Positions 1 through 8,609 of a DNA stretch of 64,000 bases are shown piece by piece. A model generated the notes under the pieces. The model saw nothing but the letters and a program-made list of their open reading frames with translations, had not been told where the DNA came from and did no database searches. Origin of the DNA: Planctomycetota bacterium (GTDB lineage: Bacteria > Planctomycetota > UBA1135 > GCA-002686595); contig JAEUHZ010000011.1 in assembly GCA_016795205.1 (NCBI GenBank), forward strand, positions 1 to 64,000, read 5' to 3'. A program made the translations under genes and the position numbers. The stretch's first letter is position 1, and each line of letters starts with the position of its first letter.

Positions 1-167
1 TAACGCCCGCCACGAAGCGAGCCGTGAAGGTCCACTGTGCCCAGGCTGGCACGACGGAGCAGGCGTGGATCGAGCAGATGATCGAAGCCGCGCTGAAGAA
101 GCAGGCCCCTGAGCTACTCCCTCGGCAGCGACGGGCCTCCGGGCGTCCGCCGAGGGGGCCACGTTGA
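1..167 (+). CDS. C-terminal end of an unidentified protein (partial)
   Basis: An open frame enters from the left edge (first full codon at position 3) and ends at TGA 165-167, giving the last 54 residues of a protein. The piece is helical and charged (contains WIEQMIEAALKKQ) and ends in an Arg/Pro-rich tail. No motif is recognisable. It lies 46 bases upstream of the helicase gene on the same strand, so it may be the first visible gene of the defence operon; that is inference. Without the upstream sequence the family cannot be named, and it could also be a chance open frame. Confidence 0.5.
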   Translation, partial: TPATKRAVKVHCAQAGTTEQAWIEQMIEAALKKQAPELLPRQRRASGRPPRGPR

Positions 168-213
168 GCCGCCACTTCGGGCTGACCTCGGCCTCCACCT
201 CGGAGGCGCGTCC

Positions 214-3200
214 ATGACGGACCCCATCCCGAGCCTCGCTCCTGGGGACGTCGTCTCCAACCTCGAACCGGCCGAGCTGGTTGAGGTCCAGGCTGTGCGC
301 GCCTTCGGCGGACGCACGCTGGTCGAGGGCGTCGGCGTCCAGAGCCGTCGGCTGATCAAGCGCCCGCTGACGAACGACGAGCTGGGCCGTCTCGTCCGCG
401 TCCGGTCCTCGGCCCTGACCTACGACGGCAACGCCGAGGAGTTCCTGCTCGGGGCCGAGGCGGAGCGCATCCGCATCGGCCACGCCCACGACCCGCTCTT
501 CGCCGTCAACGCGAGCATCGTGGATCCGCTGCCCCACCAAGTCGAGGCGGTGTACCGCTACCTGCTCCCTCTGCCGCGCATCCGCTTCCTGCTCGCCGAC
601 GACACGGGCGCGGGAAAGACGATCATGGCCGGGCTCCTCATCAAGGAGCTGATGTTCCGGGGCGTGATCCAGAAGGTGCTCGTCATCACGCCGGGCGGTC
701 TGACGAAGCAGTGGGCGGAGGAAGAGCTGCTGGACAAGTTCGGCCTGCACGCCCGCCTCGTGAACCGCGCGACGTTCGACGCCGAGCCCTCCCAGTTCTC
801 GCGCGGCGACGACGGCATCTTCGTGACGTCGATCGACTTCCTCGCCCGGAACGAGGGCTGCCTCAAGGCGGCCGAGCAGGTTCCGTGGGATCTCATCATC
901 GTCGACGAGGCCCACAAGCTCAGCGCGTACGAGTACGGCGCGAAGATCGAGGAGAGCGCACGCTACAAGGCCGTCAAGGCGCTGGCCGACAAGACTGACC
1001 ACCTGCTGTTCCTCACGGCGACGCCGCACCGTGGCCGCAAGGACACGTTCCGCCGCCTGCTGCTGCTCCTCGACGAGGACCTGTTTACCAAGGACGAGCA
1101 CGTCACGGATCGCGTGCGCGAGCAGAGCGAGGCGTACGAGGGCGAGGAGGAGTTCGAGTCCGAGCGCCCGATCACGAACGCACGCAACCGCTTCTTCCTC
1201 CGCCGCCTGAAGGAGCAGATGGTCGACTGGGACAACCAGCCGCTCTTCAAGAAGCGGTTCACGACCACGGTCGGCTACGACCTGACGCCCGAGGAGAAGC
1301 AGCTCTACGACGACGTCACGAAGTACGTGCGGTCGAAGCGCAAGGAAGCGAAGGCGAAGCGCAACCGGAACGTCGAGCTGATCCTGATGGTGATGCAGCG
1401 GCGGTTGGCGAGCAGCCTGTTCGCGATCACGCGCACGCTCGAAGGTCGCCTGCGCGCGCTCACCGAGGCGCTCACCATCCTGCGCGACCCGACACGCTCG
1501 GAGGCCGAGAAAAAGAAGCTGCTCGGGGTCACCGATCCGACCGATCCGCAGAACGTCGCCGAGTACGACGATCTGAGCGACGAGGAGCGCGAGCAGGTCG
1601 ATCGCAAGCTGTTCCGCGTCGTGCTGACGACCGACCCCGCCGCCGTCGAGGCTGAGCGCGAAGAGGTCGAGGGCCTGTTCCGCCTCGCCGACAGCCTCCG
1701 CAACCACAAGGAGGCCAAGTTCGCCGAGCTGCTACGCGTGCTCGACTCCTCCGACGTGATCCGCGCCGACGACGAGAAGCTCGTCATCTTCACCGAGCAT
1801 CGCGACACGCTCACGAGCCTCCAGAAGCGCCTGGAGGAGAAGGGCTACACGATCACCTGCATCCACGGCGGCATGGACGTCGACGCGCGCAAGGAAGCGC
1901 AGCGCGAGTTCCGGCGTAAGGCGAAGATCATGCTCGCCACCGACGCGGCTGGCGAAGGCATCAACCTGCAGTTCTGCCGGTTCCTCGTGAACTGGGACAT
2001 CCCGTGGAACCCCAACCGCCTCGAACAGCGGATGGGCCGCATTCACCGCTACGGCCAGCAGGAGGACGTGAAGGTCTTCAACCTCGTCGCGGCGAACACG
2101 CGCGAAGGGGCCGTGCTGCAGACGATCCTGTCGAAGCTCGACGTGATGCGCGAGCAACTCGGCACGGACCGCGTGTACGACGTGATCGACGAGTGGCTCG
2201 AAGGCGTCCCCCTGCTCGATCTCCTGGAGAAGTCGCTCGACTTCGACAGCGCCCGCACGGCGGGCAAGAACGCCGAGTCCGCGCTCCAACACGCGACCGA
2301 GGACAAGGCCGCGAAGCTGGTCAAGCTGCAGCAGAAGACCTCGCTCGCGTCGCGCCTCGACCTCAAGGCCGCGCGGGATCTACGCGACGCCTCCGAGGAG
2401 CGCCGCCTGCAGCCGCTGTTCGTGCAACGCTTCTTCGAGCGCGCCTGGGTCGCGTGCGGCGGCTCGATCCGCAGGGACGACCACTTCCCCGTGTGGCACC
2501 TGGGGCAGACGCCGCTCGCGATGCTCGACCTCGCGCGCGCCCGCCGCGTGGCGTTGCAGGAGCACTACGACACGCCCGTCGTGTTCGACAAGCAGCTCGT
2601 GAGCGTCGCCAGCAAGACGCGCGTGCCCGACCGTACGCGGCTGCTGGGTCCTGGTCACGTCCTCTTCGACACGCTCATCGAGTGGGCGATCCGCGAGGCC
2701 CGGCAGGCGTTCGCCAAGGGTGCGATCGTGGTCGACCCCAACCTCGCCGTGCCGCAGCGCGTCTGGCTCGTGCGCTCGAAGATCCACGACGGGCGCGTCG
2801 AATCTCGCCAGCGCCTCGCGCACGAACGCCTCGCGGTGATCGCCGCCGATCACATGGGTCTGCGCGTCACGTCGCCGTCCTACTTCCTGAACTGCCTGCC
2901 GCCGATGGAACGGGTCGACGCTCCGGCCGCGCCCGATCACACGCGAGAGCAGATCCAGGAGTGGGCCTTCGCCCAGATCACCGAGAACCAGCTCGAACAG
3001 GTGACGGCCACGCGGAAGGACGAGTGCGACCTGCGCCGCAACTACCTCACCACGGCGTTCACTGACCTCATCATGGAGCTGACGGGCGAGCTGGACGAGC
3101 TGCAACACCAGAGCCTGTACGAGGACCACGACGCCGAGGAAGCCGAGCGGCTGACCCGCCGCATCGACGACCTGAAGGAGCGCAAGGTCGAGCGCATGCG

Positions 3201-3744
3201 CGAGCTGGACCTGATGCTGAACCTGAACGCTGAGCTGCCCGAGGTCCTCACGCAGGCGATCGTCGTGCCTGCTCCGGTCGCGTTGATCGAGACGGAGGTC
3301 GAGGGCGAAGGCGGTGGGATGCCGATGCGCCGCGACGACGAGGTCGAGGCGATCGCGATGGACGTCACGATGCGGTACGAGCGGTCGCGCGGTTGGACGC
3401 CGGTCGACGTCAGCCGCGACGACGAGCACTACGACGTGCGGTCAGAAGGGTCGGACGGCGACAAGCGGTACATCGAGGTCAAGGGCCGCGCCGAGTCTGG
3501 CGCGATCATGTTGACCGAGCCCGAGCTGAACAAGCTGGCGCAGCTCGGTGCGCGCGCGTGGCTCTACGTCGTGACGGCGTGCAAGAGCGAACGGCCGACG
3601 CTGCGCATCATCCAGGACCCGATCCCGAAGCTGCACCCGAAGATGCTGTACCGGCAGGTGCAGTTCCTCGTGGAGGAGCGGGACTGGACCGCGCGTGCAA
3701 CGTCTATCACCGACGAACAGACACACAGCTCCTCGAAGAGCTGA
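214..3744 (+). CDS. SNF2-type DEAH helicase with C-terminal DUF3883 domain (defence operon gene 1)
   Basis: A 1176-residue superfamily 2 ATPase, expected to move on or remodel DNA. Walker A is TGAGKT (131-136), the Walker B/DEAH box is VDEAH (230-234), motif III is LTATPHRG, and motif VI is QRMGRIHRYGQ (starting at 605), the pattern of SNF2/RapA-like helicases. Residues about 1055-1140 match DUF3883 (YDV followed by RYIEVKG), a domain often read as a degenerate PD-(D/E)XK fold and common in defence helicases. GGAGG at 202-206 lies 7 bases before the ATG and fixes the start. The OLD nuclease gene follows after 12 bases. Known family context: DUF3883 helicases travel with DUF1156 methylases and DUF499 ATPases in defence islands. 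Its exact role here (DNA sensing or translocation) is inferred. Confidence 0.9.
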   Translation: MTDPIPSLAPGDVVSNLEPAELVEVQAVRAFGGRTLVEGVGVQSRRLIKRPLTNDELGRLVRVRSSALTYDGNAEEFLLGAEAERIRIGHAHDPLFAVNASIVDPLPHQVEAVYRYLLPLPRIRFLLADDTGAGKTIMAGLLIKELMFRGVIQKVLVITPGGLTKQWAEEELLDKFGLHARLVNRATFDAEPSQFSRGDDGIFVTSIDFLARNEGCLKAAEQVPWDLIIVDEAHKLSAYEYGAKIEESARYKAVKALADKTDHLLFLTATPHRGRKDTFRRLLLLLDEDLFTKDEHVTDRVREQSEAYEGEEEFESERPITNARNRFFLRRLKEQMVDWDNQPLFKKRFTTTVGYDLTPEEKQLYDDVTKYVRSKRKEAKAKRNRNVELILMVMQRRLASSLFAITRTLEGRLRALTEALTILRDPTRSEAEKKKLLGVTDPTDPQNVAEYDDLSDEEREQVDRKLFRVVLTTDPAAVEAEREEVEGLFRLADSLRNHKEAKFAELLRVLDSSDVIRADDEKLVIFTEHRDTLTSLQKRLEEKGYTITCIHGGMDVDARKEAQREFRRKAKIMLATDAAGEGINLQFCRFLVNWDIPWNPNRLEQRMGRIHRYGQQEDVKVFNLVAANTREGAVLQTILSKLDVMREQLGTDRVYDVIDEWLEGVPLLDLLEKSLDFDSARTAGKNAESALQHATEDKAAKLVKLQQKTSLASRLDLKAARDLRDASEERRLQPLFVQRFFERAWVACGGSIRRDDHFPVWHLGQTPLAMLDLARARRVALQEHYDTPVVFDKQLVSVASKTRVPDRTRLLGPGHVLFDTLIEWAIREARQAFAKGAIVVDPNLAVPQRVWLVRSKIHDGRVESRQRLAHERLAVIAADHMGLRVTSPSYFLNCLPPMERVDAPAAPDHTREQIQEWAFAQITENQLEQVTATRKDECDLRRNYLTTAFTDLIMELTGELDELQHQSLYEDHDAEEAERLTRRIDDLKERKVERMRELDLMLNLNAELPEVLTQAIVVPAPVALIETEVEGEGGGMPMRRDDEVEAIAMDVTMRYERSRGWTPVDVSRDDEHYDVRSEGSDGDKRYIEVKGRAESGAIMLTEPELNKLAQLGARAWLYVVTACKSERPTLRIIQDPIPKLHPKMLYRQVQFLVEERDWTARATSITDEQTHSSSKS

Positions 3745-3756
3745 AAGGGAGAGCAC

Positions 3757-5613
3757 ATGGCAAAGGCGAAGAAGTCCAAGTCCGAGGACGTGCAAGCTCC
3801 CGCCGAGGCTGCAGGTACTCCGAATCCCGCAGCGCGCCGCCCGAGGCTGCACAAGCTCAGCGTGAGCAACTTCAGGTGCATCGGCTCCAAGCCCGTGGAG
3901 ATTGAGCTGGACGATATCGTCGTGCTCGTTGGTCCGAACAACGCCGGGAAGAGTTCGATCTTGCGGGCCTACGAACTCGTCATGCGAGATGGGTCAGGCG
4001 GAGCGCAGCTCTCCGCTGACGATTTCCCGAACGGCGCGCCCGACCCCAGCAATCCGCCCACGATCGAGCTGGAGACCGTCGTCTACGACAAGACGGCCCC
4101 GGGCGAGCAGTGGGTACGGACGGACGCACTGACCGGCGAGATGTATGTGCGGGAGAAGTGGACGTGGTCGGCCCCTGGCGATCCACGGCGCGTTGGTTGG
4201 GATGTGGCAGCACAAGGCTGGCACGCAGACCAGAAACCTTGGGGCTTCGCGAACGTCGCCAACGCCAACAGACCGACGCCGCATTCCATCGGCCCCTTCA
4301 AGAAGCCCGAGGAGCAGGCAGCCGAGGTCGTGAAGCTCCTGAGCAAGGCAATCACGGATCGCACAAAGGACCTTCGCAAGAAAAAGACCGGCGCGGCGGG
4401 TGACCAACCGCCGACGGACTACGACAAGCTCCTGACCTCGATGAAGGAGTTGCGGCGATCTATCGCCACGGACGCCAAGACCGCCGTTGTCGACGTCGAA
4501 CAAGACCTGGGCCGCATGATCGCCGACGTGTTCCCCGGCTACGTCGTCGCGTTCGATGCACGGCCAGACGAGGACGTCGAGGAATCGCTCGCGCTCTACA
4601 AGCCCGCACCCGTACTCCGCATGGGACTCGGCGGTGGGTTCCTCTCAACCCTTGACGCCCAGGGAAGCGGAGCATGTCGGACGATGTTGTGGGCGACGCT
4701 CAGGCTTCTCGCTGAACGATCGCCGTCCAAGGATGATGCCGCAAGTGAACGCCCGAACGTGCTCTTGATGGACGAGCCGGAGCTGTGCCTCCACCCGGAC
4801 GCCATTCGCGAAGCGCGTCGAGTCCTGTACGACCTGCCGCAGACGCAAAACTGGCAGGTGATGATCACGACGCATTCACCCGTGTTCATCGACCTGTCAC
4901 GCAACAACACGTCTATCGTGCGGGTTGAGCGCGGCACGACCGGTGCTGTTGAGGGGACGACCATATACCGCCCGACTCGTGCTCACCTCGATGACGACGA
5001 CAAGGCTGAACTGAAACTCCTGAACATGTGCGACCCCTACGTCGCCGAGTTCTTCTTCGGCGGGCGCACGATCGTCGTCGAAGGCGACACCGAGTACACG
5101 GCGTTCAATCACGTCATCTCGCGCGACCCCGAGAAGTACAAGGGGCTGCACATCGTCCGTGCGCGTGGGAAAGCGTGCGTCGTCTCCTTGGCGAAGATCC
5201 TCAACCAGTTCGACAAGGGGTACGCGATCCTGCACGACTCCGACACCCAGTTCGTGGTCGCGAAGAAGACCAAGAAGCGGCGGGCAAACTCAGCCTGGAC
5301 GGAGAACGGGAAGATCCTCGCGGCGACCGCAGACGGCCGCGCGAAGGGTCGCGTTCGCCTTCTCGCCTCGGTTCCGAACTTCGAGCGCGCCTTTTTCGAG
5401 GAAGAAGCCAAGGAGGAGAAGCCCTACACGGCGCTCTTGCGGATGCGTGCGGACGAGGCCGCCTTCGGGAGAATCGTCGCGCTTCTTGACGCGCTCAGGG
5501 ATTCCAGCGCCCCGGTCCCCACCGGCGCGGTTGAGTGGAAGACGATCGAAGACCTTTCGGCCCTGGTCGAGGGTTGTGAGCCGAGCGACAAGGCGGAGCC
5601 GGTGAATGCCTAG
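3757..5613 (+). CDS. OLD-family ATP-dependent endonuclease (AAA ATPase plus TOPRIM)
   Basis: A 618-residue protein with the two parts of an overcoming-lysogenization-defect (OLD) nuclease. The N-terminal ABC/SMC-like ATPase has Walker A GPNNAGKSS (59-67), a signature region GSGACRT, Walker B LLMDEPELCLHP (D339, E340) and an H-loop TTHSP. The C-terminal TOPRIM domain has the VVEGDTEY glutamate (E442) and the HDSD pair (D494, D496) that bind metal. OLD proteins such as GajA cut DNA and act in phage defence. The gene sits 12 bases after the helicase and overlaps the methyltransferase start by 8 bases, so it is part of the operon. A lysine-rich N-terminal tail of about 30 residues precedes the ATPase. 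OLD is not a standard partner of the DUF499/DUF1156 module. Confidence 0.9.
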   Translation: MAKAKKSKSEDVQAPAEAAGTPNPAARRPRLHKLSVSNFRCIGSKPVEIELDDIVVLVGPNNAGKSSILRAYELVMRDGSGGAQLSADDFPNGAPDPSNPPTIELETVVYDKTAPGEQWVRTDALTGEMYVREKWTWSAPGDPRRVGWDVAAQGWHADQKPWGFANVANANRPTPHSIGPFKKPEEQAAEVVKLLSKAITDRTKDLRKKKTGAAGDQPPTDYDKLLTSMKELRRSIATDAKTAVVDVEQDLGRMIADVFPGYVVAFDARPDEDVEESLALYKPAPVLRMGLGGGFLSTLDAQGSGACRTMLWATLRLLAERSPSKDDAASERPNVLLMDEPELCLHPDAIREARRVLYDLPQTQNWQVMITTHSPVFIDLSRNNTSIVRVERGTTGAVEGTTIYRPTRAHLDDDDKAELKLLNMCDPYVAEFFFGGRTIVVEGDTEYTAFNHVISRDPEKYKGLHIVRARGKACVVSLAKILNQFDKGYAILHDSDTQFVVAKKTKKRRANSAWTENGKILAATADGRAKGRVRLLASVPNFERAFFEEEAKEEKPYTALLRMRADEAAFGRIVALLDALRDSSAPVPTGAVEWKTIEDLSALVEGCEPSDKAEPVNA

Positions 5614-8599
5614 CTATCCCCGTCTCATCGAGGTCGCCTTTCCGATCCGGGAGGTCTCGGCGGAGAGCGTGCGCGACAAGTCGCTGCGGTTCGGGCACAT
5701 CTCGACGCTGCACTTGTGGTGGGCGCGTCGGCCGTTGGCGGCGTGTCGGGCGATCATCTTCGCGTCGCTCGTGCCGGACCCGGATGATGCTGGCTGCCCG
5801 CCGGAGTTCCGCAGTGCGGTCGAGCGGTTGCTGAAGCGGCAGGTGCCGTCCGATCTCAAGAGCTACGCGCGCGGCCGGGAGCACGTCCGCGACGACGATC
5901 CGTACAAGCCCTACGAGGGCATGGAGGACACGCTGCGGAACCGGCTGCTCGCGTTCATCGCGAAGTGGTCGCCGGAGGCGATCGCGTTCGAGAAGGGCAA
6001 GAGCACGAAGGAGGTCGATCCCGATCAGCTCCTCGACGATCGCTCCCTCACGAAGTGGGAGACGAGCGATCCCGACAACGAACAGGGTCGAGCGGTTCTC
6101 GCGATCGCACGCGAGCTGGTCAAGGTCGCGCACGGTGGTCGCCCACCGTCGGTGTTCGATCCGTTCTCCGGTGGTGGAGCGATCCCGTTGGAGGCCGGTC
6201 GGCTCGGCGCTCAGCCAGTGGCGAACGACTACAGCCCGGTTGCCTACCTGATCCTGCGCGCGACCTGCGAGTTCCCGCAGCGGTTCGGCAAGCCGGGGAA
6301 GCGGATGGTCGAGCGCGAGGAGTACGGCTCCAAGAAGAAGGAGATGGTCGAGCAGGAGGTTCCGAACGTTCTTGCCCACGACGTCGAGCGATGGTGCGAC
6401 TGGATGCTCGATCAGGCGCGTGAACGTATCGGCCACATGTATCCCTCCGGGAAGCACAAGTTCCCGGTTGTCGGCTACCTGTGGGCTCGCACAGCACCGT
6501 GCGCGAACCCGTCGTGCGGAGCCGAGATCCCGCTCCTCAAGAGCCTCGTCATCTGCGATCGGAAGGACAAGCGGGTCGCGTTGACGATGGACGTGGACAA
6601 GGCCGCGAGGTCGGTCGTGTTTGGGATCGCGAAGGACCGTGAAATCAAGCGCACCGAGGGCACGATGCTCACGCGCGGAAACGTGCGATGCCCGTTCTGC
6701 GACGAGAAGACGCCGGTTGGGAAGGTCCGAGAAGCGGGGCTTCATGGTGCGCTCGGTGAGCGCATGGTTGCCGTGATCGAACTGCAGGAGGTCAAGAAGA
6801 CGAGAACGATTCGCGGCGAGTTCGTCACGGTGACGGTTGACGAGAAGTGCTACCGGCCCGTCGAGGATGTCGACCTGCGTGCCTTCCAGTCGGCGCGTGC
6901 GATGAACCCCGAGCGCCCGAACGAGATGATCCTGCCGGAGGTCAACGCGGTCGATGCTGATGAGGACGTCTCGAACTCGACGGGCATTCGCGTCCACCTC
7001 TACGGGATGAAGACTTGGGGCTCACTGTACAACGAGCGGCAGCTCGTCGTGATGCACACCTTCGTGGCGTTGCTGCATGAGGCACTTGCGCATGTGGCGC
7101 GCGAGTGCGAGGACTCGGGGTATCGCAAGGCGGTCGGGCTCTACCTCGGGCTCTGGGTCAGCCGCAACGCCATGCGGATGTGTTCGGTCGGTCGGTGGAA
7201 TGCGAACGGGGAGAACATCGAGTCGCCGTTTGACGGCGCTCGGCTCCCCATGAAGTGGGATTATCCCGAGGCCAATCCGTTCTCCGAGGTCAGTGGTGGG
7301 TTTCGGAACCAGCTCGACTGGATTCTCCACGTCGTGAGGCGCGAGTCGTCGGGGTCGATGTCGGCGCGTGTGAGCCGGGGTGATAGCGCACACATAGCTC
7401 TGCCCGCCGGAGCCGTCGAACTCGTCGTTACCGACCCGCCGTACTTCGACGAGGCCGCGTACGCCGACCTGTCGGACTTCTTCTACGTGTGGTTGAAGCG
7501 GGGCCTTGGAGCGGAGTTCCCCGACATACTCGCGTTGCCACAGTCTCCGAAGTCAGAGGAGGCGACTACGCTCAAGCACCGGCACGGAGGAGACGCTGCC
7601 GCAGCGGACCGCCACTTCGTGCGAAAGCTCTCCGAGGTGTTCACGGAGGCCAAGCGCGTCACCGCCGTTGACGGCCTGCAGGTCGTCATCTTCGCGCACC
7701 AGGAGACCGAAGCGTGGACTGCACTCATCCACAGCCTCTTTGTTGCAGGGCTGACGATTGACGCAACATGGCCCGTCGAGATGGAACGGAAGGTCCGACC
7801 GCGAGGTATCAACTCCGCCGCTTTGGAGACGTCGATCGCGGTTGCCTGCCGTCCTCGCACGGTTGGACGCGCCGGGAGCTTCAAGGACGTTCGTCGCGAG
7901 ATCGAGCAGGTCGTCGCAGCCTCGGTGAAGCGGTTCTGGTCGTACGGCTTCCGAGGGGCCGACTTGATCGTCGCCTGCTACGGCCCGGCCGTTGGCGTGT
8001 TCGGCAAGTACGAGCGCGTCGAGAAGGCGAGCGGCGATCTCGTCGACGTCCCCGAGCTGCTGGCGCTCGCGCGCACATCCGCGCGAGACGCGATCGCGGG
8101 CGAGTTCAAGGCCGACAACCTCTCCACGCTCTACTACGTCTGGGTGACGATGTACGGACCCGGCGAGCAAGCCTGGGACGACGCGCGGCTCGTCGTGCAG
8201 ATCGGCGGCGACGCCGAGAGCGCGCTCGACATCGCGAGCAAGCACGGGATCTTCGTCGTCGACGGCTCGACCTGCCGCCTCGCCCTGCTCGCCGATCGTG
8301 CCGAACGTCGCGGGCTCGGGGTCGATCCGTCCCCTCCGCTGATCGACGCCCTTCACCACTCGATGCTCCTCTGGAAGGAGGAGCGCAGGGCCGAGCTGGT
8401 CGCCTACCTCGCCGCGCGCGACCTGCTCGAAGATGGCCCGTTCTGGAAGCTTGCGCAGGCGCTGTTCGAGGTCATGCCGCGCGACCTCGAAGACTGGAAG
8501 CTCGTGAGCGCGCTCCTGACCGAGCGCCAGACGCTCCGCACCGAAGGCAAGAAGGCCGCAGCCCAGCGGGAGATCGGGCTGTTCGACCGACCGACCTGA
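5606..8599 (+). CDS. DUF1156 anti-phage DNA methyltransferase
   Basis: A 997-residue DNA methyltransferase of the DUF1156 family. The N-terminus has the family hallmark LWWARRPLAACRA. The SAM-binding motif I is DPFSGGG (185-191) and the catalytic motif IV is TDPPY (DPPY at 610-613), the type found in amino-methyltransferases that make N6-methyladenine or N4-methylcytosine. Between them lie cysteine pairs (CANPSCG, and CPFCDE further on) that look like a treble-clef or zinc-ribbon insertion. The ATG at 5606 overlaps the stop of the OLD gene, with GGAG just upstream. DUF1156 proteins are named anti-phage-associated in public family models and are expected to mark host DNA as self. The methylated sequence cannot be told from the gene. 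Confidence 0.9.
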   Translation: MPSYPRLIEVAFPIREVSAESVRDKSLRFGHISTLHLWWARRPLAACRAIIFASLVPDPDDAGCPPEFRSAVERLLKRQVPSDLKSYARGREHVRDDDPYKPYEGMEDTLRNRLLAFIAKWSPEAIAFEKGKSTKEVDPDQLLDDRSLTKWETSDPDNEQGRAVLAIARELVKVAHGGRPPSVFDPFSGGGAIPLEAGRLGAQPVANDYSPVAYLILRATCEFPQRFGKPGKRMVEREEYGSKKKEMVEQEVPNVLAHDVERWCDWMLDQARERIGHMYPSGKHKFPVVGYLWARTAPCANPSCGAEIPLLKSLVICDRKDKRVALTMDVDKAARSVVFGIAKDREIKRTEGTMLTRGNVRCPFCDEKTPVGKVREAGLHGALGERMVAVIELQEVKKTRTIRGEFVTVTVDEKCYRPVEDVDLRAFQSARAMNPERPNEMILPEVNAVDADEDVSNSTGIRVHLYGMKTWGSLYNERQLVVMHTFVALLHEALAHVARECEDSGYRKAVGLYLGLWVSRNAMRMCSVGRWNANGENIESPFDGARLPMKWDYPEANPFSEVSGGFRNQLDWILHVVRRESSGSMSARVSRGDSAHIALPAGAVELVVTDPPYFDEAAYADLSDFFYVWLKRGLGAEFPDILALPQSPKSEEATTLKHRHGGDAAAADRHFVRKLSEVFTEAKRVTAVDGLQVVIFAHQETEAWTALIHSLFVAGLTIDATWPVEMERKVRPRGINSAALETSIAVACRPRTVGRAGSFKDVRREIEQVVAASVKRFWSYGFRGADLIVACYGPAVGVFGKYERVEKASGDLVDVPELLALARTSARDAIAGEFKADNLSTLYYVWVTMYGPGEQAWDDARLVVQIGGDAESALDIASKHGIFVVDGSTCRLALLADRAERRGLGVDPSPPLIDALHHSMLLWKEERRAELVAYLAARDLLEDGPFWKLAQALFEVMPRDLEDWKLVSALLTERQTLRTEGKKAAAQREIGLFDRPT

Positions 8600-8609
8600 T
8601 CCCCACCGC

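Noticed and set aside
2380-3429. A 349-residue open frame on the minus strand within the helicase gene
   Set aside because: It is antisense to a well-supported helicase, composed of Val/Leu/Arg/His-rich sequence produced by reverse-complement GC codons, and has no ribosome site or family motif.
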